From assembly GCA_964531025.1 (NCBI GenBank), contig CAZHDY010000002.1, forward strand, positions 62,001 to 126,000: a DNA stretch of 64,000 bases. Direction: 5' to 3'. Of this stretch, positions 1 to 7,916 are shown piece by piece. Under the pieces are notes generated by a model. It saw only the letters and a program-made list of their open reading frames with translations. It had not been told where the DNA came from and searched no databases. The translations under genes and the position numbers were made by a program. This DNA is from CALMEC01 sp964531025 (GTDB taxonomy: Bacteria > Actinomycetota > Thermoleophilia > Miltoncostaeales > Miltoncostaeaceae). Each line of letters opens with the position of its first letter. Positions within the stretch are counted from its first letter, which is position 1.

Positions 1-404
1 ACCCAGATGGCCTTCCCCTGAGCGTTCTGGCCGTTCGCCGGCAGGCGTACACGTCCGCCCTCGGCGCGCAGCGTGAGACCGTTCGCCCGCCACGTGGCCA
101 CGTCACCGGGATAGGTGCCCGCGTCGATGACGATCGTGTCACCGTCACGCGCGACGGCCGCTGCCGCGCTCGGAACCTTCAGTGTCCTCCGCGCACCCAC
201 GCGCAGGACGCGCGCGTTCTCCGTCCGCACCGCGGACGGCGCGCCGGTCGGCGCGTGGCCGGGGGCGGGGACATGCGGCGGAGCGAGGGCCGGTACCGCC
301 GTCGCGGCGAGGACGAGGACGAGGACGAGGAGAACGATCCCGGCGGCCATCGGACGGCGGTGAGCAGACGACGATGGGACGACGGACGGGGTGCGTGTGG
401 GCAT
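1..404 (-). CDS. Secreted right-handed beta-helix-type protein, N-terminal part only
   Basis: The gene is cut off by the window edge, so only about 134 N-terminal residues are seen. The ATG lies at 404. A hydrophobic stretch (about residues 20-44, very Leu/Val/Ala-rich) looks like a signal peptide or anchor. A Pro/Ala-rich linker follows, and then, from about residue 80, a pattern typical of the first coil of parallel beta-helix proteins: a KVPSAAAAVARDGDTI stretch followed by the IDAGTYPGD signature. Such folds occur in exported polysaccharide lyases and related surface proteins. Without the rest of the protein no substrate can be named. It is divergently transcribed from the CDF transporter gene. 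Confidence 0.7.
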   Translation of the reverse strand, partial: MPTRTPSVVPSSSAHRRPMAAGIVLLVLVLVLAATAVPALAPPHVPAPGHAPTGAPSAVRTENARVLRVGARRTLKVPSAAAAVARDGDTIVIDAGTYPGDVATWRANGLTLRAEGGRVRLPANGQNAQGKAIW

Positions 405-457
405 GCGGGTGACCCTACCCGGCGGTGTCGCGAAGAGAACTGCGCGGGCCGGGTGAT

Positions 458-1864
458 ATGAGGCACCACGCCCGCCACCGTGACAACATTCGGACCGTGT
501 CACCGGCTCGCCGCACCGCGCTCGTCTCGGTATTCGCCGCGGCGTTCCTCATCGCGCTCAAGCTGAGCGTCGGTCTGGCCGCGAACAGCCTCGGCTTCGT
601 GTCGGAGGCGCTCCACTCGGGGACCGACCTGGTGGCGGCTCTCCTGACCCTGTTCGCCATCGGCGTCGCGGTCCGGCCGGCCGACCGCTCACACCCGTGG
701 GGCCACGGTAAGGCCGAGCACCTTTCGGCGCTCGCCGAATGCGCGATCCTGGCCGTCGCCAGCATCGTGATCGGATACGCCGCGATCGCACGGCTCGTGT
801 CCGACGACCCGCCGCACGTGACGACCGCCTGGTGGGCCTTCGCGGTCCTCGCCGTCGTCATCATGGTTGACGTCACACGCATGGTCGTCTCGCACCGGGC
901 GGCGAAACGACACAACAGCGCCGCGCTGGCGGCGAACGCACTCCATTTCGCCAGCGATCTGGCCGGAACCCTGGCCGTCCTCGTCGGCCTGCTGCTCACC
1001 CGCGCAGGGTACGAGTGGGCGGATGCCGGGGCGGCGCTCTTCATCGCGCTGCTGGTCCTCATCGCGGCTGCCCGCATGGTGCGGGTCAACATCGACGTGC
1101 TCATGGACCGTGCCGACCTCGACGCCGAGGACACCGCACGCGCGGCCATCGCCGCCCTGGGCCCCGACATCGCACTTGAGCGGCTGCGGGTCCGTGTCGC
1201 GGGCGGGCGGCCCTATGCCGATGCCGTGATCACGGTCTCCCCCTCCGCCGCGCTCGCCGAGGGACATGCCGCCGCGGACCTGGTGGAGGAGACGGTCCAG
1301 CGGGTGCTGCCGGGCTCGGACGTCGTGGTGCACGTGGAACCGGGACTGCCCCCGGATGACCTTCGCGAGCGGGCGCTGGCCACGGCTCTCCGCGTGCCTG
1401 GGGTGCGTGAGATCCACAACGTCCGCGTCATCCACCCCTCGGACCGTACGGAGATCACGCTCCATGCCAAGCTGCCGCACGACATGCCGCTCTCGGAGGC
1501 GCATCGCATCGCGGACACCATTGAGGCCACGATCATGGACGAGGTACCGGGCATCGATGCCGCGACGACGCACCTGGAACCCCTCGACACCGACCTCGTC
1601 GGCGAGCAGCCGGATCCCGCCGCCGTGGGGGATCTGTCGGCCGCCGTCGACCGCACGGTGCGCGACCTGACCGGACGTCCACCCACGTCACTGCGGTTCG
1701 TCCGAAGCGAGGAGGGCCTGGTCGCCTACGTATCGCTCGGCCTGGACGCCGCCACGCCGCTGGAACGTGCCCACGAGATCGGCGGGACGGTCCGGTCGCG
1801 GCTGCGTCGTGAGCTGGACGGGCTCGACGACGTGTTCGTCCACACCGAGCCGGCGGGCGCGTAG
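458..1864 (+). CDS. Cation diffusion facilitator (CDF) metal efflux transporter with repeated C-terminal dimer domains
   Basis: Integral membrane antiporter family that exports divalent metals (Zn, Fe, Mn, Co or Cd). About residues 15-215 form the transmembrane part. The first metal-site helix carries the family signature ALHSGTD, and the second site is HFASDLAGT. The cytoplasmic part is long: after the membrane domain I count three successive ferredoxin-like (ZT-dimer type) modules, near residues 215-295, 300-380 and 390-465. Most family members have one. Alternative starts are GTG at 425 and GTG at 497. The conserved part begins just after the latter, so the start is uncertain. Which metal it carries cannot be read from the sequence. 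Confidence 0.85.
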   Translation: MRHHARHRDNIRTVSPARRTALVSVFAAAFLIALKLSVGLAANSLGFVSEALHSGTDLVAALLTLFAIGVAVRPADRSHPWGHGKAEHLSALAECAILAVASIVIGYAAIARLVSDDPPHVTTAWWAFAVLAVVIMVDVTRMVVSHRAAKRHNSAALAANALHFASDLAGTLAVLVGLLLTRAGYEWADAGAALFIALLVLIAAARMVRVNIDVLMDRADLDAEDTARAAIAALGPDIALERLRVRVAGGRPYADAVITVSPSAALAEGHAAADLVEETVQRVLPGSDVVVHVEPGLPPDDLRERALATALRVPGVREIHNVRVIHPSDRTEITLHAKLPHDMPLSEAHRIADTIEATIMDEVPGIDAATTHLEPLDTDLVGEQPDPAAVGDLSAAVDRTVRDLTGRPPTSLRFVRSEEGLVAYVSLGLDAATPLERAHEIGGTVRSRLRRELDGLDDVFVHTEPAGA

Positions 1865-1895
1865 ACTCTTCGCGGCGGGTCCGGGGCCGGTCGGC

Positions 1896-2663
1896 TCAGG
1901 AGCCGTCGCTCGACCGCGTCCAGAACACGTCGGTGCGGTAGGGGATCTCGATGCGGGCCGGATCCAGACCGAGGCCCATGACAAGTTCGGCGGCGGCGTC
2001 CAGCATCTCGGCCTGCCGCTCGGGCGTCGCCGCAGCGATGAAGCTCACCGACGACACCCGCTGACGCAGACCCTCCAGATCGACAACCTGCGCGTTGCGA
2101 ACCGCTTCATGTCGGACCGGCGCGAAGAGGTGTGAGTCACGGAAGGCCTCGCGCCAGGTGTGCCCGGAATACCACGGGTTCTCCCCCCGCCACGTCTGGA
2201 TCAGCGTCTGCAGGCGGTCGACCCACTCGACGTCGCGGTCCATAACGTTCCACACCATGCCCAGGGCGCCACCGGGCACCAGGACGCGATGGATCTCGCG
2301 GATGGCGCGCGGTGCATCGAACCAGTGGAAGGCCTGGGCCACGGTGACGGCGGCGAAGGTCCGGTTCGCCATGGGCAGCGCCTCCGCGCTGCCGTCCTCG
2401 ACCCAGATGCCCGGGAGCGCGGCCCGCAGGGCGTCGCGCATGCCCGGTGTCGGATCGACGGCCGTCACAACGGCTCCCTGCGTCACCAGATGGCGGGTCA
2501 GCTTGCCGGTCCCCGCCGCCAGGTCGAGTGTCGGTGTGCCCGGGCCGATGCCGCAGTGACGGCAGAGGGCGTCGACGGCGCCGGCCGGATAGTCGGGACG
2601 CGCGCGGTCGTAGCGCTCACCGTCCGAGAACCCGACACGGGCGCGTGCCAGGTGATCGCTCAT
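1896..2663 (-). CDS. Class I SAM-dependent methyltransferase
   Basis: 255 residues. The SAM-binding motif I is LDLAAGTGKLT (about residues 46-56), followed by an acidic motif II (VTAVDPTPGM). The IREIHRVLVPGGALG stretch is typical of the methyltransf_11/25 (UbiE/yeast CRG1-like) families. The substrate is unknown. Its ATG overlaps the stop of dgt by 4 nt (ATGA), so it is the last gene of the herA-like/hypothetical/dgt/methyltransferase run. The closest family resemblance is to small-molecule methyltransferases such as trans-aconitate or ubiquinone types. Confidence 0.85.
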   Translation of the reverse strand: MSDHLARARVGFSDGERYDRARPDYPAGAVDALCRHCGIGPGTPTLDLAAGTGKLTRHLVTQGAVVTAVDPTPGMRDALRAALPGIWVEDGSAEALPMANRTFAAVTVAQAFHWFDAPRAIREIHRVLVPGGALGMVWNVMDRDVEWVDRLQTLIQTWRGENPWYSGHTWREAFRDSHLFAPVRHEAVRNAQVVDLEGLRQRVSSVSFIAAATPERQAEMLDAAAELVMGLGLDPARIEIPYRTDVFWTRSSDGS

Positions 2664-3631
2664 CGCGAGAGGGATTCGTGCGGCAGGAACGCGTCGCGGT
2701 AGATCCGCAGGGCGTACCGATCGGTCATGCCCGAGACGTGATCCGTCACGCGCGTGACGAGGTCCGTCTCGGCCGACGGCGGCAGGAGCTCCGGATGGTC
2801 GTGGAAGTGATCGAACAGGGCGCGGACCACGCCACGGGCGCGATCCGCCTCGTCACTGTTGGGCGGAGCCAGATAGACGCGCCGGAACATGAACGCCCGC
2901 AGCGAGCGGAAGACCTCGGCCACGTCGTCACTCTGACGGATGCTGTCCTGCCCGGCACTCGTCGACACGATGTCCTGGACCAGGAAGGTGAGGCGCTTGG
3001 TGGTCGTGTCGCCGAGGATCGCGATCTCATCCTCGGGGAGCTCATCCTCGCGCAGCATTCCTGAACGGATCGCGTCGTCGATGTCGTGGTTGACGTAGGC
3101 CACACGGTCCACCAGGCGCACGATCTGCCCCTCCAGGCTGCGTGGCGCGTCCGCGCCCGTGTGGTGGAGGATGCCGTCACGGACCCCGATGGTGAGGTTG
3201 AGCCCTTTGCCGTCGCGCTCGACGTGCTCGACGATGCGCAGGCTCTGCTCGTTGTGGAGGAACGCGCGGTCGAAGCGCTCGCGGAGGATCTCGTCGAGCG
3301 CCTGTTCCCCGGCGTGTCCGAAGGGCGCGTGCCCCAGGTCGTGTCCCATGGCGATGGCCTCGACCAGATCCTCGTCGAGGTCGAGGGCCCGACCGACGGT
3401 GCGGGCGAGCCCCGAGACCTCCAGCGTGTGCGTGAGGCGGGTTCGGTAGTGGTCGCCCTCCGGCGAGATGAAGACCTGGGTCTTGTGCTTCAGGCGCCGG
3501 AACGGCTTGGTGTGGATGATCCGGTCTCGGTCGCGCTGGTACGCGTTGCGGAAGGGATCCGGATCCTCGGGTACGTCCCGGACGGCGGCCCAGTCGCCGG
3601 CGGCGAACGGTGAGCTGGCGCGTCGCGTCAT
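2660..3631 (-). CDS. dgt: dGTP triphosphohydrolase-like protein (HD domain)
   Basis: 323 residues, the size of the short dGTPase-like family. It hydrolyses dNTPs, with dGTP the classical substrate, to nucleoside plus triphosphate and so helps control the dNTP pool. The HD-domain metal motif is present: His68 in RLTHTLEVS and His97-Asp98 in AMGHDLGHAPFGHAGE. The N-terminal RDRIIHTKPFRRLKHKTQVF block is typical of the family. I chose the ATG at 3631 because it overlaps the preceding stop (ATGA) and the family homology begins there. An open frame extends upstream but is antisense or out-of-frame noise. Confidence 0.92.
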   Translation of the reverse strand: MTRRASSPFAAGDWAAVRDVPEDPDPFRNAYQRDRDRIIHTKPFRRLKHKTQVFISPEGDHYRTRLTHTLEVSGLARTVGRALDLDEDLVEAIAMGHDLGHAPFGHAGEQALDEILRERFDRAFLHNEQSLRIVEHVERDGKGLNLTIGVRDGILHHTGADAPRSLEGQIVRLVDRVAYVNHDIDDAIRSGMLREDELPEDEIAILGDTTTKRLTFLVQDIVSTSAGQDSIRQSDDVAEVFRSLRAFMFRRVYLAPPNSDEADRARGVVRALFDHFHDHPELLPPSAETDLVTRVTDHVSGMTDRYALRIYRDAFLPHESLSR

Positions 3632-4389
3632 CCGAGTCCCGGCGTCGGGAGCACCACGGGGAACACCCACGGGCCGAGATGACCATCGGGTCCGGACGCA
3701 CCGAGCGTGCCGATCGTGACGGTCAGCGCGGTGACGTCGCGCGGGATGCCTGGTGTGAGCGCGATGACGCCCTCCAGCCGGCTTCCTGCCCGCTCCACCC
3801 CGACGGATGCCGACCGGTAACGCCGACCGCGGTTGTCGACCACGAGGACGTCCAGGGCCGCAAGGGAGCCACCGCGCAGGTGCCCCACGGTGTGGGCCAG
3901 GTAGCGCACGCGCGAGAACGAGCGGTACCGCTCGATGGAGAGCACGGCCACGGTCACGCCCTCGATGGTCTCGACCTGTCCCAGCCCGATGACGTCCACG
4001 AGTTCGGTCGGCTGGACGTCCATGGGAAGGTCGGCCGGGTCGAGGACGTGTCCCCACGCCTCCGACTCCCGCGAGGTCTCCGCCTCGATGAGCTCCTTCA
4101 TCCGCTGGCGCACCGCCTCCGCAGTGCGGTGCTTCCAGATCCGCGGCGACTGTCGGAAGAGATCGATCAGGCCGCGGTGTGACAGCGCGCGCTCGTCCTC
4201 GGGGATGTAGATGCCGCGCAGCCCGCTGTCGGGGCGACGCAGGATCACGAACGCGGCGGGGCTCTCGATCTCCATGCCCGGATCGCCGCACACGTCCCCG
4301 TAGTGCAGGTGGGTGATCTCCCACCCGTCGATCACCAGCTGCATCAGGTCGCCGAGGCTTCCCCGGCGGTAGCGGTCGACGTCGGTCAT
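3628..4389 (-). CDS. Conserved hypothetical protein (253 aa)
   Basis: Soluble protein without a signal peptide or membrane segment. I do not recognise the family. The N-terminal half (about 1-110) contains the runs GWEITHLHYGDVCGDPG and IYIPEDERALSHRGL. The C-terminal half (about 130-250) is rich in beta-strand-like alternations. It is translationally coupled to dgt (4-nt overlap at 3628-3631) and lies 31 bp after the HerA-like gene, so it belongs to the same operon. Confidence 0.75.
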   Translation of the reverse strand: MTDVDRYRRGSLGDLMQLVIDGWEITHLHYGDVCGDPGMEIESPAAFVILRRPDSGLRGIYIPEDERALSHRGLIDLFRQSPRIWKHRTAEAVRQRMKELIEAETSRESEAWGHVLDPADLPMDVQPTELVDVIGLGQVETIEGVTVAVLSIERYRSFSRVRYLAHTVGHLRGGSLAALDVLVVDNRGRRYRSASVGVERAGSRLEGVIALTPGIPRDVTALTVTIGTLGASGPDGHLGPWVFPVVLPTPGLG

Positions 4390-4420
4390 CCGGCCACCCC
4401 ACGATCGCGTGCGCCCGTCA

Positions 4421-5950
4421 TCACCGCCGCCGCTTTCTCGTGCTGCCGCGGAGCATCCCGAAGACGCCCTTCACGAACTCGCGCGCCACCGGTGATTTCA
4501 GCACCTCGCTGAACTGACCGGCCAGCGAGTCGTCGCGCTGCGGTTCCCGCCGTGGGGGCGCGGGCTCGGCCTGGATGATGGCCTCGTCCATGCGGGCCAG
4601 GTCGCCCTCCAGGCGGGCCTGCAGGATCTCGGCCGCACTCTCGCGGTTCACCCTCTGCCCGTACTTCGGCGCGAGCGGGCTCGCCCCTATGACGGCGGCG
4701 CGTTCGTCGGGGGTGAGGACGTCCATCCGCGAGGCCGGCGGGTAGATCCGGGTCGAGGCCACCGGCGTGGGCACGCCCTTCGCGTTCAGGACCGTGACCG
4801 CGGCCTCGCCGGTCCCCAGTGACTGGAGTGTCTCGGCGAGGTTCGGGTAGTGCGTGGTCGTCGGGAAGGTCTCGACGGCCTGCTTGAGGGCCTTCGCGTC
4901 CTTCGGGGTGAAGGCGCGGACAGCGTGCTGCACGCGATGCCCCAGCTGGCTCAGCACCGCAGCCGGGATGTCGGTGGGCAACTGCGTGACGAAGAACACC
5001 GCGATGCCCTTGGACCGGATCAACCGCACCGTCTGGGTGACGGCGTCCATGAACTGCTTGCTCGCTCCGGCGAACAGCAGGTGCGCCTCGTCGAAGAAGA
5101 ACGCGAGCGTCGGCTTGTCGGGGTCGCCCACCTCCGGCATCTCCTCGAACAGCTCGGCCAGGAGCCACATGAGGAATGTCGAGAAGACACGCGGTCGGGT
5201 GGCCACGGACGGAAGCGACAGGACGGTGGCGATGCCACGGCCGTCGGGTGCCGTGCGGATCAGGTCGTGGACGTCGAAGCCCGGCTCTCCGAAGAAGATG
5301 TCCCCGCCGTCGGCCTCCAGCTGCGAGACCTTCCGCTGCAGCACTCCGACGGTGGCCGTGGAGAGACCACCGAGACCCTTGAGGTCCTCCTTGCCCGGCC
5401 CCACGAGGTAGGCCAGCGCGGCGCGCAGGTCCTCCAGGTCGATGAGGAAGAGCTCGCGCTCCTCGCAGAAGCGGAATACCAGCGCCAGGCTGGACTCCTG
5501 CGTCTCGTTCAGGTCCAGGACCTTCGACAGGAGGGTCGGTCCGAACTGCGTGAGCGAGGCGCGGATCGGAACGCCGTCCTCACCGGTGAGGCTCACGATC
5601 TCGACGGGCACACCGGCGGCGCGCCATTCGTAGGCGAGACCCGTGGCCCGTTCCTCGATCTTGGGGTTGGGCTCACCGGGTGCGCCGAGGCCGGCGACGT
5701 CGCCCTTCATGTCCGGAGCGAACACCGGGCATCCCGCCGCGCACAGCTGCTCGGCCAGAAGCTGCAACGTCTTCGTCTTTCCGGTTCCGGTCGCGCCGGC
5801 GATGAGGCCGTGACGGTTGGCCAGGTTGAGCGGGATGCGGACGTCGACGTCCGTGACGGGTGCGGAGGGATCGACGAAGGGACGCCCCAACCGCAGGGCG
5901 GGCCCCTCGAACGCGTACGCCGCTCCGAGATCAGCCGCGAAGTCGCCCAT
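4421..5950 (-). CDS. HerA-like/DUF853 (YjgR family) ATPase
   Basis: 509 residues. RecA-like P-loop ATPase of the DUF853 helicase-HerA-like family. Walker A is GATGTGKT (residues 52-59) and Walker B is FFFDEAHLLF near residue 285. The family-typical MKGDVAGLGAPGE stretch lies near residue 80. The C-terminus is an Arg/Pro-rich tail with RKRRR at the end. Its cellular role is poorly defined in characterised members; it is often called a putative DNA-translocating ATPase. The ATG at 5950 lies 105 bp downstream of recO and could be cotranscribed with it. Confidence 0.88.
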   Translation of the reverse strand: MGDFAADLGAAYAFEGPALRLGRPFVDPSAPVTDVDVRIPLNLANRHGLIAGATGTGKTKTLQLLAEQLCAAGCPVFAPDMKGDVAGLGAPGEPNPKIEERATGLAYEWRAAGVPVEIVSLTGEDGVPIRASLTQFGPTLLSKVLDLNETQESSLALVFRFCEERELFLIDLEDLRAALAYLVGPGKEDLKGLGGLSTATVGVLQRKVSQLEADGGDIFFGEPGFDVHDLIRTAPDGRGIATVLSLPSVATRPRVFSTFLMWLLAELFEEMPEVGDPDKPTLAFFFDEAHLLFAGASKQFMDAVTQTVRLIRSKGIAVFFVTQLPTDIPAAVLSQLGHRVQHAVRAFTPKDAKALKQAVETFPTTTHYPNLAETLQSLGTGEAAVTVLNAKGVPTPVASTRIYPPASRMDVLTPDERAAVIGASPLAPKYGQRVNRESAAEILQARLEGDLARMDEAIIQAEPAPPRREPQRDDSLAGQFSEVLKSPVAREFVKGVFGMLRGSTRKRRR

Positions 5951-6055
5951 CCATCTCCTTCTCGTTCTGCGTGGACCCGACCGGCTCCGCGCGGTTTGCC
6001 CGTGGAGTAAAGCAGCCGGACCGGCCCGGCACAGGGCGCGCGCCGCCGGACAGGG

Positions 6056-6787
6056 TCAGATCGTCACCCCCGAGCGCAGCCGGACACCAAGATGTTCGTG
6101 CAGGACCCCGCCGATGAGGCGTTCGATGCCGTCCGCCACCCCCGGAGGGAACGGGCCGACCCCATCATGGGCGAGCGGGTTGCCGACGAGATCCGCGAAC
6201 CCCTGGAAGACCTCCGGCATGACGGGCTCCCCCAGATGCGCACATTCGGTGCACAGCACCCCGCCGGTCCGTGCGGAGAACGCGGTGAACGGGCCGTCCG
6301 CGCCGCACGCGGTGCAGGCCGCCAGACGCGGCAGGAGACCGGCCACCACGAGCATCTTCGCGTGGACGCCGAGGACGATCGGGTCGTGACGCGGGGGCCG
6401 GTCGCTCGGTTCTGCCCGGGTCAGGTGGTCGAGTCCGCGGCAGAGCAGATTGAAGGCGCCCTCGTTCGGCTCTTCCTCGATCAGGACGCGCACCGCCGCC
6501 TCGAGGATCGAGCTGGACGCACGAAGCCGGTACCCCTCCATCCAGAGCCCCGCGTGGGCGTCGAGCACCTGCGCGTGACGGATGGTGCACATGTCGCCGC
6601 GTCCACGGTGGAGTCCCAGGTGGACGAGCACGGACGGCTGCAGTCGACCGCCGAGCTTCGAGGTGGACTTGCGCGTGCCCTTGGCGATCGCCGATACCCG
6701 GCCCTCGTCGCGGGTGTAGAGGGTGAGGACGGTGTCGGCCTCGCCGTACCGAATGGTGCGCAACACGATGGCGTCGGTCTCGAACAC
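6056..6787 (-). CDS. recO: DNA repair protein RecO
   Basis: 243 residues. It loads RecA together with RecR in the RecF pathway of gap repair. An N-terminal OB fold (about 1-80) begins with FETDAIVLRTIRYGEADTV, a typical RecO start. A C-terminal helical domain includes the four-cysteine zinc site CTAC...CTEC near residues 158-190. It is preceded by an intergenic palindromic element at 6846-6956. Confidence 0.93.
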   Translation of the reverse strand: MFETDAIVLRTIRYGEADTVLTLYTRDEGRVSAIAKGTRKSTSKLGGRLQPSVLVHLGLHRGRGDMCTIRHAQVLDAHAGLWMEGYRLRASSSILEAAVRVLIEEEPNEGAFNLLCRGLDHLTRAEPSDRPPRHDPIVLGVHAKMLVVAGLLPRLAACTACGADGPFTAFSARTGGVLCTECAHLGEPVMPEVFQGFADLVGNPLAHDGVGPFPPGVADGIERLIGGVLHEHLGVRLRSGVTI

Positions 6788-6845
6788 CCCTCAAGTGTGG
6801 CAGCCGGCGCGGGTGCACACGTCCGGAGCTCCCCAGGCTTACTGA

Positions 6846-6956
6846 GTGCCAGGCACCCGAGGTGCCGGGCCGGAGGCTCACCCACCAGAAACTGACTCTG
6901 TGCAGGTCTTTATTACTTAGTGCGGAAAGACACAGGCTTGTTAAGTGCCTGGCACC
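6846..6956 (-). repeat. Two-palindrome intergenic element, copy E
   Basis: It is bounded by GTGCCAGGCAC at 6846-6856 and GTGCCTGGCACC at 6945-6956. On the minus strand the central CCTGCA box is at 6896-6906. The palindromes start 99 nt apart. Minus-strand order is GGTGCCAGGCAC-TTAACA, then about 50 nt, then CCTGCACAGAG, then about 48 nt, then the second palindrome. This is the layout of copies A, B and D. It lies between the ends of two minus-strand genes and has no coding potential. Confidence 0.7.
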
Positions 6957-6978
6957 AGCGTTGACACGGCCACGACCG

Positions 6979-7404
6979 TCAGTACGTCGGCCAGACGCGG
7001 GGCGTCACGAACTCCACCAGGTGGTCGTCCGGGTCACGCACGTAGATGCTCGTGCCACCCCGGGTCCAATCGGTGCGGGCCTCGATCGCGATGCCGTGCT
7101 CACGCAGGTGCTCCTCCCAGCCGGCCAGGTCGTCCTCCGCGATGCCGAACGCCATGTGGAGCGGCCCGTGGCCGTCGTGTGGCGGGATCGTGCCGCCCGG
7201 CAGCGTCACCGTCTCGAGCGTCGCGCCACGCCGGAACAGCAGCAGGACGCTGGTCGCGCCGACGTCGTAGGCCACGAACCGCCCGTCGGCGGTGATCGGC
7301 TCCAAGCCGATCACCTCCTCGTAGAACCCGCGCGCGCGATCCAGGTCGTCCACGTAGAGCGCCGTCTCGAGGACGCGGTCGATCCGAGGAGCCCGCCGGG
7401 TCAT
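6979..7404 (-). CDS. VOC-family (glyoxalase/bleomycin resistance/dioxygenase) protein
   Basis: 141 residues, a single VOC module pair. It starts with RVLETALYVDDLDRARGFYEEVIGL. Later blocks are GPLHMAFGIAEDDLAGWEEHL and SIYVRDPDDHLVEFVTP, the last with the metal-ligand Glu usual in this superfamily. The fold supports glyoxalase, dioxygenase or thiol-transferase roles; the substrate cannot be assigned. I chose the ATG at 7404 because homology begins there. The longer frame up to 7572 crosses a perfect hairpin (7447-7483). Confidence 0.85.
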   Translation of the reverse strand: MTRRAPRIDRVLETALYVDDLDRARGFYEEVIGLEPITADGRFVAYDVGATSVLLLFRRGATLETVTLPGGTIPPHDGHGPLHMAFGIAEDDLAGWEEHLREHGIAIEARTDWTRGGTSIYVRDPDDHLVEFVTPRVWPTY

Positions 7405-7446
7405 TGCACCTTCCCATGGTCGCTTTGGCCGATGGTATCCGCTGAC

Positions 7447-7483
7447 AACGGGGTGGATGGTGCCGGGCACCTTCCACCCCGTT
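7447..7483. repeat. Perfect 37-nt palindrome containing a GGTGCC-G-GGCACC core
   Basis: The outer arms AACGGGGTGG and CCACCCCGTT pair fully, as do the inner arms GGTGCC and GGCACC. The hairpin has a one-base loop and a 2-nt internal loop. It lies between the divergent starts of the VOC gene (7404) and grx (7632), so it is not a normal terminator. Its core matches the palindromes of the intergenic element family, suggesting a solo copy. Confidence 0.7.
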
Positions 7484-7631
7484 GAGATGGAGGGCAGATA
7501 GCGTGGACCCGCCGCGAAACCGCTCACTGTTCGCTGGATCAGCCATGTGAACGTCCTGCACACACGGATCATTCAGCAGAGGACGCGGACGCAACGCCTC
7601 CGTTCGGCCGGGATGCCCTACCATCTCCCCT

Positions 7632-7901
7632 ATGGCGGAAATCACCATCTACACCAGCGATCGCTGCCCCTACTGCATGCGGGCGAAGAGTCTCCTCGAC
7701 AGCAAGGGCGTCGAGTACGAGCAGATCCACATCGGCCTCGACGACATGGAGGCACGTCAGCGGATCCACGAGATCACCGGTCAGATGACGGTGCCTCAGA
7801 TCATCATCGACGGCACCCCCGTCGGCGGCTGGACCGAGCTCTCCGCGCTCGAGAGCGCCGGCGAGCTGGACGCACTCATCGGAACGGGATCGCCGGACTG
7901 A
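7632..7901 (+). CDS. grxC: Glutaredoxin 3-type
   Basis: 89 residues, the usual size. A cytosolic thiol-disulfide oxidoreductase. The active site is CPYC at residues 13-16 (SDRCPYCMRA). TVPQIIIDG with the cis-Pro and GGWTEL with the glutathione-site Gly pair are present. It uses glutathione or another low-molecular-weight thiol; in actinobacteria similar proteins may work with mycothiol, which the sequence does not decide. Confidence 0.93.
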   Translation: MAEITIYTSDRCPYCMRAKSLLDSKGVEYEQIHIGLDDMEARQRIHEITGQMTVPQIIIDGTPVGGWTELSALESAGELDALIGTGSPD

Positions 7902-7916
7902 TGACACCCCGGTCGG

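Noticed and set aside
480..503. GTGACA-N12-TGTCAC inverted repeat at the CDF gene start
   Set aside because: Only 6-bp arms. It lies inside the gene if the ATG at 458 is the true start, and the arms are not those of the 12955 repeat, so it is too weak to list as a site.
3632..4402. N-terminal extension of dgt to 580 residues
   Set aside because: The added part is the wrong-frame translation of the 253-aa gene; homology and the ATGA overlap place the start at 3631.
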